From NCBI RefSeq assembly GCF_022829585.1, contig NZ_JAKSYC010000327.1:124001-188000 (forward strand): DNA of 64,000 bases, given 5' to 3'. Positions within the stretch are counted from its first letter, which is position 1. The number at the start of each line of letters is the position of its first letter. Of the stretch, positions 17,108 to 25,743 are shown piece after piece. This stretch comes from Methylobacterium sp. J-026. GTDB taxonomy: Bacteria; Pseudomonadota; Alphaproteobacteria; Rhizobiales; Beijerinckiaceae. A program made the translations under genes and the position numbers. The notes below the pieces were generated by a model, which was not told the origin of the DNA, made no database searches, and was given only the letters and a program-made list of their open reading frames with translations.

Positions 17108-17863
17108 ATGAGCACGGACGCCGACCTCGCCTGGCGCGTGGAGGAAGCCTGCCTCAACGCCTGGCCGAGCCCGCGCCAGATGCTGGTGGACGGATACCTG
17201 CTGCGCGCCGCGGGCGGCCGGTCGAAGCGGCAGAACTCGGTCAATCCGATGCGCGGGAGCGGCGCCCCCGAATCGGTGATCCCGGCTGCATGCGCGATCT
17301 ACGCCGCCCTCGGGCAGCGTCCGATCTTCCGCATCCCGACGATCGCACCGCAGATGGAACCGCTTCTCGCGCGCGCCGACTACGCGGTCGCCGACGCGAC
17401 TTGTACCCTGTACCGCGCCCTCGATGACCGTCCGGCTGAGCCGGATCCCGCCGTCACCGTCGCGCCGGCGCCCTGGGCCGACTGGCTGGCTCTGCGCGAC
17501 ACGGTGAACCGAGCCGACGCCGCGGCCGCGCGGGTGTTCCGCGACACGGTCGCTGCGCTGATGCTGCCGCGGGCCTTCGCGGCGACCTCCGAGGCGGGCG
17601 GGATCGGCGCCATCGCCTTCGGCGTGCTCGACCGTGCCCTGCTGGTGATCGAAGCGGTTGCCACCCCCAAGCCGTTGCGCGGCCGCGGCCATGCGCGGCG
17701 CGCCGTGGGTGCGCTGCTCCGCTGGAGCCGGGCACAGGGTGCGGAAGCCGCCTGCCTGCAGGTCGTGGCGGCGAACACGCCGGCGCGGGCGCTCTACCGC
17801 GGGCTCGGATTCGAGCGCGAATTGTACCGCTACCATTACCGCGTCGGACCGGAGCCGGGTTGA
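17108..17863 (+). CDS. GNAT N-acetyltransferase
   Basis: The ATG at 17108 is used because the family sequence begins there (LAWRVEEACLNAWPSPRQM); the longer open frame is a shadow of the hydrolase gene. The 251-residue product has an N-terminal half starting with the YLLRAAGGRSKRQNSVNP segment typical of a GNAT subgroup, and a C-terminal acetyl-CoA domain with LVIEAVATPKPLRGRGHARRAV (the pyrophosphate loop RGRGHA) and CLQVVAANTPARALYRGLGFE. The substrate is unknown. It diverges from the hydrolase/GMC pair with 123 bases between starts, and converges on the TonB receptor gene. Confidence 0.88.
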   Translation: MSTDADLAWRVEEACLNAWPSPRQMLVDGYLLRAAGGRSKRQNSVNPMRGSGAPESVIPAACAIYAALGQRPIFRIPTIAPQMEPLLARADYAVADATCTLYRALDDRPAEPDPAVTVAPAPWADWLALRDTVNRADAAAARVFRDTVAALMLPRAFAATSEAGGIGAIAFGVLDRALLVIEAVATPKPLRGRGHARRAVGALLRWSRAQGAEAACLQVVAANTPARALYRGLGFERELYRYHYRVGPEPG

Positions 17864-17958
17864 GCCGCCCGGCGGATCGCCGTCGACGCGGTCCACGCGA
17901 ACGGCGAGCGCTCTCGCTCTGATGGCGGAGACCGGGACGCGGCGGGGTGAGAACCGCC

Positions 17959-20103
17959 TCAGAACCGCGCCGTCAGGAACAGCCGCAGGTTCCGCCCCGG
18001 CAGCAGGATCTCGTCCTTCTTGAACGAGGTCGAATTGCGGATGTCGGCGTTCAGCAGGTTGCGCCCCTGAAGGCCGAGAGTGATCGCGCTCGCCCCATAG
18101 ACCGTGGGGTCGAGGGCCTTGGTGTAGCTCAGCTCGGCGCGCAGGTCGTCGTAGCCGGGGGTCGGGGTCTCGAACATCGCCGTGGCGTCGTGGCTGAAGG
18201 CGTGAAGCAGGTTCACCCGGGCGAACCAGCCGTCGGCCCGCAGGTAGACGCCGCCGCCGAGCCGGTAGGGCGGGATGCGCGGCACGTTGGTGCCGTCATC
18301 GAATTGGGCGCGCACGAAGTCGAACTGCGCCTCGATCCCGGCGAAGCCGTTGCCCACCGGCACGAGGTCGTACTGTCCGATGATCTCGGCGCCGTAGAAG
18401 GTGGCGTTCTGCTGCTGGTAGACGATCTGCCGGTTGTCGGTGCCGATGCCACAGGAGGCGAAGTCGTCGTCGCAGGTGAGCCCGGTGTAGTTGCGGTAGA
18501 TGAAGCCGGTGTAGCGCGTATAGTAGCCGGTGGCGTCGAGGCGCAGCGGCCCCTCGGCCCGGCGGATGCTGGCCTCCACCGTCCGGGCGCGCTCCTTCTT
18601 GAGGTCCGGGTTGCCGATCTCGAAGGTGGCCGTCGCGTCGTGCGGCCCCTGGGAGAACAGTTCGTAGCCGGTGGGACCGCGCTCGACATAGGACCCGGTC
18701 AGGCTCGCCACGAATCCGTAGGGCAGGTCCTGCAGGGCGCCGAAGCTGGCGCTCTTCGGGGCGAAGCGGCGGGTCCGGGCGTATTGGAATGGTTCCTGCC
18801 CGTCGACCGGAACGTAGTCAGCGGGGAACTGGGCGGCCGTGCTCGACAGCCGGTCGACCTCGTAGCGCCCGGCAGCCTGGAGCCGGGTGCCCGGGCGCAG
18901 TTCCAGCTCCTCGAACAGGTAGACCGCGTTGGCGCGGGACTCGGTCTTGGGCAGGAACGACTCGAGCTGGGTGTTGATCACCCGCCGGTCCGACTGGAAG
19001 CCCAGCGCCCCGGTCAGTTTGCCGAACGCGGTGAAGACCGGAACGTGTTGCAGTTCCAGGCGCCCCTCCGCCTCCCGGTTCTTGAAGATCGCCTGGACGC
19101 CCTCGATCCCGTCCGCGCCGAAGCCGACCTCGTCGTGGCGGTAGACCGAGTAGCCGGCCCAGTAGCGGATCACCTCGAACGGGCCGTCGAGGGGTCGGTA
19201 CTCGCCGCGGGACAGCACCCGATCCTGGTTCGGGGTCAGGCGGGTGCGGTCCTGCTCGGCGACGCCGCCGGGGATCGCGTAGACCGCGTCGTAATGGCTG
19301 AAGGAGATGCCGACGAAACCGCGGTCGCCGATCGCCGAGATCCCCACCGCGCCGCCCTGCGACTCGTTGTAGGAATTGCGCTGAATGCCGCCGGGGATCG
19401 CGTAGCTGTCGTTGGCGGTCTTGAAGCCGTCGGCATGGACCGCGATGCCGTCGCCGCCGGCATCCACCGTGGCGGCGCCGAGCCGGCCGTTGTCGACGCT
19501 GGAGAAGCCGCTGGTCACCTGAGCCTGGATGCCGTTCGCCGGGATGAAGGTCGGCACCCGGTTGTTGTCAGCCGAGACCACGCCGCCGATGGCGCCAGAC
19601 CCGTAGCGCAGGGTCGCGGGCCCGCGGATCACCTCGATCCGGTCGGCGACCAGTGGGTTCACCGGAACCGCGTGGTCCTCGCCGAGGTCGGACACGCCGC
19701 CGTTGACGATGCCGTTCTCCTGGATCCGCACCCGGGCATTGTCGAGGCCGCGGATGATCGGCCGCGAGGCCGCGCCCGGGGCGTAGCTGGTGCCCGAGAT
19801 GCCGGGCCGGTCGAACAACGCGTCGCCGAGCGTCCGGGGCTGATCGCGGGCGATCTGGTCCTGGGTGACGACCGTCACAGGCGAGAAGGTGTTGGTCGCC
19901 ACCGGCAGGATCCCGATCGGAACGGGGGGCTCCGCGGCCGGCGCAGAACGCGGCGCCTGGATCGGGCTGGGGCTGGTGACGCTGATCTCGTCGAGGGCGA
20001 CGGCCTGCTGGGCCTGTGCGGCGGGGGGAGCCAGGAGGGTGGCGCAGACGGTCGAGGAGAGGACCATGCTGGCGAGGAAGCCGGAGTGGCGCGTGGCGGA
20101 CAT
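17959..20103 (-). CDS. TonB-dependent outer-membrane receptor, ZnuD-like
   Basis: A 714-residue outer-membrane protein with a signal peptide (MSATRHSGFLASMVLSS to AAQAQ). A plug domain follows, with VTQDQIARDQPRTLGDALFD, RPIIRGLDNARVRIQENGI and RIEVIRGPATLRYGSGAIGG, then a beta barrel ending in NLRLFLTARF with the usual C-terminal aromatic residue. The plug segment EDHAVPVNPLVADRIEVIRG resembles what I recall of zinc receptors of the ZnuD group (DHAV.VDPL). No TonB, periplasmic binding protein or zinc transporter gene lies next to it, so the ligand is inferred. A GTAT-N4-ATAC palindrome just upstream of the start suggests metal-responsive control, but this is weak. Confidence 0.85.
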   Translation of the reverse strand: MSATRHSGFLASMVLSSTVCATLLAPPAAQAQQAVALDEISVTSPSPIQAPRSAPAAEPPVPIGILPVATNTFSPVTVVTQDQIARDQPRTLGDALFDRPGISGTSYAPGAASRPIIRGLDNARVRIQENGIVNGGVSDLGEDHAVPVNPLVADRIEVIRGPATLRYGSGAIGGVVSADNNRVPTFIPANGIQAQVTSGFSSVDNGRLGAATVDAGGDGIAVHADGFKTANDSYAIPGGIQRNSYNESQGGAVGISAIGDRGFVGISFSHYDAVYAIPGGVAEQDRTRLTPNQDRVLSRGEYRPLDGPFEVIRYWAGYSVYRHDEVGFGADGIEGVQAIFKNREAEGRLELQHVPVFTAFGKLTGALGFQSDRRVINTQLESFLPKTESRANAVYLFEELELRPGTRLQAAGRYEVDRLSSTAAQFPADYVPVDGQEPFQYARTRRFAPKSASFGALQDLPYGFVASLTGSYVERGPTGYELFSQGPHDATATFEIGNPDLKKERARTVEASIRRAEGPLRLDATGYYTRYTGFIYRNYTGLTCDDDFASCGIGTDNRQIVYQQQNATFYGAEIIGQYDLVPVGNGFAGIEAQFDFVRAQFDDGTNVPRIPPYRLGGGVYLRADGWFARVNLLHAFSHDATAMFETPTPGYDDLRAELSYTKALDPTVYGASAITLGLQGRNLLNADIRNSTSFKKDEILLPGRNLRLFLTARF

Positions 20104-20516
20104 CGAAACTCACGTATTGTTATACTGTTTCAGTGCCGCGGTATGTCCGTTCCGCGCAAGGGCAGATGAGGCCGGCCGCCCAACTCGCCGAGCAACGTTA
20201 CATCATTACAACATTTTCTGACGAGCGCGCGATCGACAGCCCAGCGATCGGGCCGATGCCGCAAAAACCAAACGGTCAATCAGCACTGGGCTAAAGGGCG
20301 ATGCGCACCTGCCAGCACGTCCTCCCGTGGGCCTTCAGAAACGGGACTCCGGACCGGCGCGGCGGGGCTGCCGAGGGTTTACCGGTGGCATAGCCGCGCT
20401 GCGCGCGGCGACACCGCCGCCGGGGATAGACCAACACACGGGACGCGGTCGGCGCAGGGAATGGACTATCGGCGCAGGATGCGTCGCCGGACGCGCTCAC
20501 CAACCGAACGCCACAG
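20104..20516. promoter_or_regulatory. upstream region of the TonB receptor gene
   Basis: This 413-base gap has no convincing gene. Its left part is A/T-richer than average: a palindrome GTAT-TGTT-ATAC lies at 20114-20125, ten bases from the receptor start. A second, imperfect inverted sequence with arms GTT and AAC (GTTACATCATTACAAC) lies near 20198-20213. Metal regulators such as Zur or Fur often bind A/T-rich palindromes at such genes. I could not match either one fully to a known consensus. The part beyond 20300 is GC-rich and featureless. Confidence 0.35.
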
Positions 20517-21149
20517 TCAGGTCGGCAGCACCTCGGCCTCGTCGTCGACCTCGGCCTCGATTTCGGCGTCGACGTCGGTGGATTGTCCGGAGGCGCCGGC
20601 CGCCTCGGCGAGACCGCGGGCGGCCTTGCGCAGGAGCTTGCGAAGGCGGCGGCGGTCGGTCTTGTCGAGGTGATCGAGCAGCTCGGCCTCGACCTCCTCC
20701 TGGATCTGCTCGATGGCCTCCGCCTTCGCCAGACCTGCAGGGGTGAGCTGGACCCGGACCACGCGCCCGTCGCCTGATTCGGCGCGGCGCTCGACGATGC
20801 CGAGGGCGGCGAGCCGGGTCACGGTCTTCGACGCCGTGGGCGGGCGCACCCGCAGCAGGGCGGCGAGATCGCCCATCGTCATCGTGCCGGCGGAGGCCAG
20901 AGCCTGCACCACCTGCTCCTGCCCGGCAAACAGGCCGAGCTTGGCGAGGCGGTCGCCGGTGCGGGCGCGATGCAGGCGCGCCGCCTGCACGAGCGCCCAG
21001 CCGACACTTCGGACGCCGGGCGGACGCATCCGCTTGGATGACAGCTCCTGAGCCGCATCCTCACCGTCCCGACGATCGCGTTTCTGTTTATCGCCCACCG
21101 GAGCGCCCGAGTTTGTGCCGGCGGCGGCCGGATGATCCAGGGTCTGCAC
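20517..21149 (-). CDS. MarR-family transcriptional regulator
   Basis: A 210-residue protein. The central part (about residues 48-150) is a MarR winged helix: ARLHRARTGDRLAKLGLFAGQ (dimer helix), MTMGDLAALLRVRPPTASKTVTRLAALG (recognition helix) and the wing RRAESGDGRVVRVQLTPAG. It is flanked by a charged N-terminal extension of about 45 residues and an acidic C-terminal tail (TDVDAEIEAEVDDEAEV), longer than in most MarR proteins. It would be a cytosolic dimeric repressor; no obvious target operon is adjacent. A 10-base perfect inverted repeat lies just upstream (21161-21200) and could be its operator. Confidence 0.88.
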   Translation of the reverse strand: MQTLDHPAAAGTNSGAPVGDKQKRDRRDGEDAAQELSSKRMRPPGVRSVGWALVQAARLHRARTGDRLAKLGLFAGQEQVVQALASAGTMTMGDLAALLRVRPPTASKTVTRLAALGIVERRAESGDGRVVRVQLTPAGLAKAEAIEQIQEEVEAELLDHLDKTDRRRLRKLLRKAARGLAEAAGASGQSTDVDAEIEAEVDDEAEVLPT

Positions 21150-21160
21150 GATCCATCTCC

Positions 21161-21200
21161 GTCACCGGCCGCCCGGGACCCTGTGGCGCCGGCCGGTGAC
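21161..21200. repeat. 10-base perfect inverted repeat upstream of marR-type gene
   Basis: GTCACCGGCC at 21161-21170 is the exact complement of GGCCGGTGAC at 21191-21200, with a 20-base spacer. It lies between the 3' end of the receiver gene (21232) and the start of the MarR-type gene (21149), both on the minus strand. It could terminate the receiver transcript or serve as an operator for the MarR protein. It has no T-run. Confidence 0.5.
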
Positions 21201-21231
21201 GCTGAGATGACGGGCCCGGGCCCGGAGCCGC

Positions 21232-21621
21232 TCAGCAGTGCATGAGTCGATGGAGGCGATCGAGGATATCCTCGCCCGTGCACGGCCGCGCGATGAAGTC
21301 GGCGTGCCCGGGCATGCGGGCCGGGTCCGGCGCCGCCCGGCCGGACACGATCAGGATCGGCAGCTGTGGCCGAGCCTCGGCCACCGAACTGGCGAGGTCG
21401 AACCCATCCGTCTTGCCCGAGAGCTGGACGTCCGTGACCAGCCCGCAGATATCCGGGCGCGCCTGGAGTATGCTGAGCGCCCGCTCGGCGGACGCGCATT
21501 GTACGGTCTCGTAGCCCCCTTCCTCCAGCACGTCGCCGAGGTCCATGATCGTCAGTGCCTCGTCCTCGACGAGGAGGATTACCGGCCGATCGCCGCCCGA
21601 AGCCGTCTGCTCACTCGCCAC
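21232..21621 (-). CDS. stand-alone response-regulator receiver protein
   Basis: The GTG at 21621 is preferred over the longer open frame (to 21687) because a strong ribosome-binding sequence, GGAGGGAG, lies 6 bases upstream. The 129-residue product is a single receiver domain: acidic pair in LLVEDEA (19-21), phosphoacceptor Asp64 in LVTDVQLSG, and the switch serine in LIVSGRA. The position normally held by the conserved lysine reads IARP rather than xxKP, so it is an arginine here, which may change phosphorylation behaviour. No output domain or histidine kinase is adjacent. Similar single-domain regulators occur widely in alphaproteobacteria. Confidence 0.85.
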   Translation of the reverse strand: MASEQTASGGDRPVILLVEDEALTIMDLGDVLEEGGYETVQCASAERALSILQARPDICGLVTDVQLSGKTDGFDLASSVAEARPQLPILIVSGRAAPDPARMPGHADFIARPCTGEDILDRLHRLMHC

Positions 21622-21715
21622 TGTGCACTCCCTCCGGCAGCGTCCGGCTGCGAGGGCCGCCGCACGCGTCTTCAGCCGCAGGTCCAACGGCAGAAACGGT
21701 TCCGGGTTGCAGCCG

Positions 21716-22981
21716 TCACGGCGTCGCGGCGCCCCGTTCGGTCACCACGGCGGTCACCGCGTCGATCAACCGGTCCAGGTCCGCCGCGCCGATGGTCAGC
21801 GCAGGCGTGAGATACACGATGTCGCCGAACGGCCGGACCCAGACGCCCCGGTCAAGAAACCGCGCCTTTAGGCCGGCGAGATCGGGAGCGCCGGCGAACT
21901 GGACTGCACCGATGGCGCCGAGGATCCGGACATCCGCCACGCCGGGCACGCGCCGGAGGGGTTCCAGCCCGTCCGCCAGCCGGGCTGCGATGACGCGGGC
22001 CTGTTCGAGGCGCGGCTCGGATTCGAACAGGTCGAGGCTGGCGTTGGCGGCCGCGCAGGCCAGCGGATTGGCCATGAAGGTCGGGCCGTGCATCAAGGCC
22101 GCCGCCGGATCCTCGGACCAGAACGCCTCGTACACCTCCCGCCGGGCGACGGTGGCGGCGAGCGCCAGGGTGCCGCCGGTCAACGCCTTCGACAGGCACA
22201 GGATGTCGGGCACGATCCCGGCCTGCTCGCAGGCGAACAGGCTGCCGGTGCGGCCGAAGCCGGTGAAGATCTCGTCGGCGATCAGCGGCAGGCCGTGGCG
22301 ACGGGCGAGACGCGCCACCGTGGCGAGCACCTCCGGCGGGTGCATGCGCATGCCGCCGGCCCCCTGGACCAGCGGCTCGACAATGACGGCTGCGAGTTCT
22401 TCGCGGTGGGCGGCCAGAGTCGCATCGAGGGAACCGGTCTCGGCGAGGCTGCGCGGCAAGTCACAGAAAACCTGGGTGGGCAGATAGGCGCCGAAGCGGC
22501 GGTGCATGCCCTCCTCGGGGTCGCAGACCGACATCGCCCCCATCGTGTCGCCGTGATAGCCGCCCCGGAACGCCAGGACCTTGGTACGGCCGCGCACCCC
22601 GCGGTTCAGCCACATCTGGGCGGCCATCTTCAGCGCGACCTCGACGGCGACCGAGCCCGAATCGCTGAGGAAGACGTGGTCGAGGTCGCCCGGCAGCAGG
22701 GCGGCCAGACGGGCCGCGAGGCGCTCGGCCGGGGCATGGGTGAGGCCGCCGAACATCACGTGCGGCATGCGCGCCAGCTGGTCGGCGACGGCGCCGGCTA
22801 TATGCGGGTGATTGTAGCCGTGAACCGCCGTCCACCAGGAGGCGATACCGTCCACGAGCTCGCGCCCGTCGGCGAGGACGATGCGGCTGCCATGGGTCGC
22901 CACGGCCTCCAAAGGCTGGGCGGCGCCGCGCATCTGCGTGTAGGGCCGCCAGAGGGTGTTCCGGGACGCGTCTGAGGACAT
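21716..22981 (-). CDS. bioA: adenosylmethionine-8-amino-7-oxononanoate aminotransferase
   Basis: BioA converts 8-amino-7-oxononanoate to 7,8-diaminononanoate in biotin synthesis with S-adenosylmethionine as amino donor. The ATG at 22981 gives 421 residues and the family start (LWRPYTQM at 10-17, part of the substrate-binding region). Other landmarks are WWTAVHGYNHP (49-59), the cofactor-binding SDSGSVAVEVALKMA (106-120), GGYHGDT, DEIFTGFGRTG (236-246) and the PLP lysine Lys265 in LSKALTGGTL. The gene diverges from bioF with 86 bases between starts. No other biotin gene is in the window, so the pathway genes are scattered in this genome. Confidence 0.95.
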   Translation of the reverse strand: MSSDASRNTLWRPYTQMRGAAQPLEAVATHGSRIVLADGRELVDGIASWWTAVHGYNHPHIAGAVADQLARMPHVMFGGLTHAPAERLAARLAALLPGDLDHVFLSDSGSVAVEVALKMAAQMWLNRGVRGRTKVLAFRGGYHGDTMGAMSVCDPEEGMHRRFGAYLPTQVFCDLPRSLAETGSLDATLAAHREELAAVIVEPLVQGAGGMRMHPPEVLATVARLARRHGLPLIADEIFTGFGRTGSLFACEQAGIVPDILCLSKALTGGTLALAATVARREVYEAFWSEDPAAALMHGPTFMANPLACAAANASLDLFESEPRLEQARVIAARLADGLEPLRRVPGVADVRILGAIGAVQFAGAPDLAGLKARFLDRGVWVRPFGDIVYLTPALTIGAADLDRLIDAVTAVVTERGAATP

Positions 22982-23067
22982 GCCTCCCGCATGGTCAGCT
23001 GCCTGCGCCCGGTCAAGGGCGCGGATCCGGCTTGACATCGGGCCGGCCCGCGGCCCCATCCCGCCGG

Positions 23068-24237
23068 ATGGACAGCCTCGACGCCTTTGCCCGCACCAAG
23101 CTCGCTGCGCTGGAGGTCGGCAGCCTGCGCCGCCGGCTGGTCCCGACCGAGCGGGGATCGGGCGCTTCGGCGGCCCGCGGGGGCAGGGCGCTCGTCTCCT
23201 TCTCCTGCAACGATTATCTCGGCCTGTCGCATCACCCACGGGTGATCGCCGCCGCCCAGGACGCCGCGGCGCGGTACGGTGCCGGGGCCGGGGGCTCGCG
23301 GCTGGTGACCGGGGACCACCCGTATCTCGGCGCCCTGGAAGACGGGCTCGCGCGCCACAAGGGCACCGCGGCGGCTTTGGTCTTCGGCAGCGGCTACCTC
23401 GCCAATCTCGGGATCACCCCGGCGCTGGCCGGGCGCGGGGACCTCGTCGTGTTGGACGAACTCTCCCATGCCTGCATGTGGGCCGGGGCGCGGCTGTCCG
23501 GCGCGCGGGTGCTTACCTTCCGCCACAACGATCCCGGCGACCTCGCGGCGACGCTCGCCGCGCACCGCGCCGAGGTTGGCCGTGCCCTAATCCTCACCGA
23601 GCGGGTGTTCAGCATGGACGGCGACCGGGCGCCGCTCGGCGACCTCCTGGCCGTGGCCGAGGATTTCGACGCCTGGACGCTGGTCGACGACGCCCACGGG
23701 ATCGGGGTGGTCGAGGACGGGCCGCGGGCGCCGCTGGAGATGGGCACCCTGTCGAAGGCGCTGGGCTCCTACGGCGGCTACCTCTGCGCCTCGCGGGCGG
23801 TGGTCGACCTGATGACGAGCCGCGCCCGCAGCTTCGTCTACACGACCGGCCTGCCGCCGGCCTCGGCGGCCGCCGCCCTGGAGGCCCTGGCGATCCTGGA
23901 GGCCGAGCCGGAGCGGCGCGCCCGGCCCCTCGCCCTCGCCCGGCGCTTCACCGCCCGCCTCGGACTCCCGGAGGCCGTGAGCGCCGTCGTGCCGGTGATG
24001 GTGGGTGAAGCCCAGGCGGCGCTGGACATCTCAGCGGCTTTGGAGGCGGAGGGCTACCTCGTGGTGGCGATCCGTCCGCCGACCGTGCCCACCGGGACGG
24101 CGCGGCTGCGGGTCGCTTTCTCGGCGGCCCATGACGAGGCCCAGGTCGATGGCCTCGCCGAGGCGATTGCGGCCCTGACCGGTCGCGCCGGGGCACACTT
24201 TCCGTCCGCCAGGCCCGGACCTATACCGCAGGCCTGA
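23068..24237 (+). CDS. bioF: 8-amino-7-oxononanoate synthase
   Basis: BioF condenses pimeloyl-ACP or pimeloyl-CoA with alanine to form 8-amino-7-oxononanoate, the substrate of the divergently encoded BioA. The ATG at 23068 gives 389 residues, the usual length. Motifs of the alpha-oxoamine synthase family are clear: FSCNDYLGLSHHPRV (45-59), GAGAGGSRLVTGDH (71-84), DELSHACMWAG, LVDDAHGIGV (205-214) and the PLP lysine Lys230 in GTLSKALGSYGG. The short gap to bioA must hold both promoters. It contains TTGACA at 23032-23037, but no matching -10 box at the right spacing. Confidence 0.95.
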   Translation: MDSLDAFARTKLAALEVGSLRRRLVPTERGSGASAARGGRALVSFSCNDYLGLSHHPRVIAAAQDAAARYGAGAGGSRLVTGDHPYLGALEDGLARHKGTAAALVFGSGYLANLGITPALAGRGDLVVLDELSHACMWAGARLSGARVLTFRHNDPGDLAATLAAHRAEVGRALILTERVFSMDGDRAPLGDLLAVAEDFDAWTLVDDAHGIGVVEDGPRAPLEMGTLSKALGSYGGYLCASRAVVDLMTSRARSFVYTTGLPPASAAAALEALAILEAEPERRARPLALARRFTARLGLPEAVSAVVPVMVGEAQAALDISAALEAEGYLVVAIRPPTVPTGTARLRVAFSAAHDEAQVDGLAEAIAALTGRAGAHFPSARPGPIPQA

Positions 24238-24317
24238 CACGTTTGGCAGACGGACAACCCAGTCCGGCGCTGACCCGCGCCCGAGACCGGGACGGACACC
24301 ATCGAGAGGACGACGCC

Positions 24318-24827
24318 ATGGACGCGACGGCTTTGCGAGCCCTCCAGGCTCCGCTCAAGGACCGGTACCGCTCGGCCCCGGATTCGGCGGTCGTGACCCT
24401 GAAGGCGAAGGGTACGCTCGACGACACGAAGATCGCCTGCAAGGTCGAGACTGGCCGGGCGATCGCCGAGGCCGGGCTGCACCCGGCGACCGGCGGTTCG
24501 GGGATGGAGCTGTGCTCGGGCGACATGCTGCTCGAGGCGCTGGTCGCCTGCGCGGGCGTCACCGTGAAGGCGGTGGCGACCGCGCTGGAAATCCCGTTGC
24601 GGGCGGGCACGGTGAGCTCCGAGGGCGATCTCGATTTCCGCGGCACGCTCGGCGTCGACAAGGAGGCGGCGGTCGGGTTTCGCGCGATCCGCCTGTTCTT
24701 CCAGCTGGACACGGACGCCTCGGAGGAACAGCTCGCGCAGCTCCTGAAGCTCACCGAGCGCTACTGCGTTGTGTTCCAGACATTGAACCACAAGCCGACC
24801 TTGTCGGTGGCGGCGACCACGGCCTGA
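24318..24827 (+). CDS. OsmC-family protein
   Basis: The ATG at 24318 is preceded by GAGAGGA, a good ribosome-binding site; the open frame begins at 24243. The 169-residue product has the OsmC pattern. The first conserved cysteine is Cys78 in LLEALVACAGVT, on the central helix, and the second is Cys150 in LTERYCVVFQT. In OsmC/Ohr proteins these two form the peroxidatic/resolving pair that reduces organic hydroperoxides. GSGMELCSGDMLLEAL resembles the YhfA/OsmC-like branch, whose substrates are less certain. The protein is cytosolic. The methyltransferase gene follows 12 bases later, so the two are probably co-transcribed. Confidence 0.88.
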   Translation: MDATALRALQAPLKDRYRSAPDSAVVTLKAKGTLDDTKIACKVETGRAIAEAGLHPATGGSGMELCSGDMLLEALVACAGVTVKAVATALEIPLRAGTVSSEGDLDFRGTLGVDKEAAVGFRAIRLFFQLDTDASEEQLAQLLKLTERYCVVFQTLNHKPTLSVAATTA

Positions 24828-24839
24828 AGGGAAGCGGCC

Positions 24840-25697
24840 ATGGCCGGCGACATCACCCAGATCGAGTACTGGAACGGCGAAGTCGGCGCCCGCTGGGCCC
24901 GCAACCAGGCGGTGCTCGACGCGGTGTTCGCGCCGCTCACCGAGGCCCTGTTCGACCGCGCGGGACTGAGCCCGGGGGCATCGGTGCTCGATATCGGCTG
25001 CGGATCAGGGACGACGAGTCTCGAGGCCGCGCAGCGGGTCGGGGCCGCGGGCGCCGTCATGGGCGCCGACATCTCGGCGCCGCTCCTCGCCGTCGCCCGG
25101 TCTCGCCTCGGCGCGCAGGCGCCCGGCGCGGCTCCGGTCACGTTCGTCGAGGCCGACGTGGAGCACGCGGATCTCGGCGGCTTCGACGCGGCGCTGTCCC
25201 GCTTCGGCGTGATGTTCTTTCCGGATTCGGACCGCGCCTTCGCCAATCTCCGGCGCATGCTGCGGCCGGGGGGACGGCTGACCTTCCTGTGCTGGCGGGC
25301 CCTGCCGGAGAATCCGTGGGTTCAGGTGCCCCGCGAGGCGGTGCTGCCGCTGCTGCCGGAGGTACCGCCGCCTGTGTCCCCAGATACGCCCGGGCCGTTC
25401 CGCTTCGCCGACCCGGACCACCTCGCCGGGCTCCTCCGGGGCGCCGGCTTCGGGACCGTCGCCTGCGAGGCGGTCGACCGCGACGTCGTCCTCGGCCGGG
25501 GCGAGTCCGACGCCGCCGCCGCCGAGGCGGCGGCGCACGTGGCGCTCAACCTCGGGCCGAGCGCGCGCCTCGTCCGCGAAGCCGAGCCCGACCTGCGGGC
25601 GCGGGCTGAAGCGGCGGTGACCGAGGCCCTGCGCGGCTATGCAGTGGGCGGCGCTGTGCGCCTGCGCGCCGCCTGCTGGCTCGTTCAGGCGGGGTGA
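24840..25697 (+). CDS. class I SAM-dependent methyltransferase
   Basis: A 285-residue methyltransferase. The SAM-binding motif I is VLDIGCGSGTTSLEAA (residues 49-64), followed by the acidic residue in GADISAPLLAVARSR and a motif IV-like region FDAALSRFGVMFFPD. The N-terminal QIEYWNGEVGARWARNQAVLD is typical of a subgroup of UbiE/COQ5-like small-molecule methyltransferases. The C-terminal part (after about 190) is Ala/Glu-rich and probably forms the substrate lid. The natural substrate is unknown. It lies directly after the OsmC-like gene and converges on the chemoreceptor gene. Confidence 0.88.
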   Translation: MAGDITQIEYWNGEVGARWARNQAVLDAVFAPLTEALFDRAGLSPGASVLDIGCGSGTTSLEAAQRVGAAGAVMGADISAPLLAVARSRLGAQAPGAAPVTFVEADVEHADLGGFDAALSRFGVMFFPDSDRAFANLRRMLRPGGRLTFLCWRALPENPWVQVPREAVLPLLPEVPPPVSPDTPGPFRFADPDHLAGLLRGAGFGTVACEAVDRDVVLGRGESDAAAAEAAAHVALNLGPSARLVREAEPDLRARAEAAVTEALRGYAVGGAVRLRAACWLVQAG

Positions 25698-25743
25698 AGC
25701 TGGGCCGCTTCACGGGGTGGCGGCGAGACGGGCATCCGAGCCG

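Noticed and set aside
17947..20169. 740-residue open frame on the plus strand
   Set aside because: Antisense shadow of the TonB receptor gene; no recognisable domain.
20198..20213. Full Zur box upstream of the TonB receptor gene
   Set aside because: Only about half of the positions are palindromic and I could not match a known consensus fully; kept only as a weak A/T-rich element.
23032..23037. TTGACA as a bioF promoter -35 box
   Set aside because: No -10-like sequence lies 16-18 bases downstream, and the bioF start would follow almost at once.
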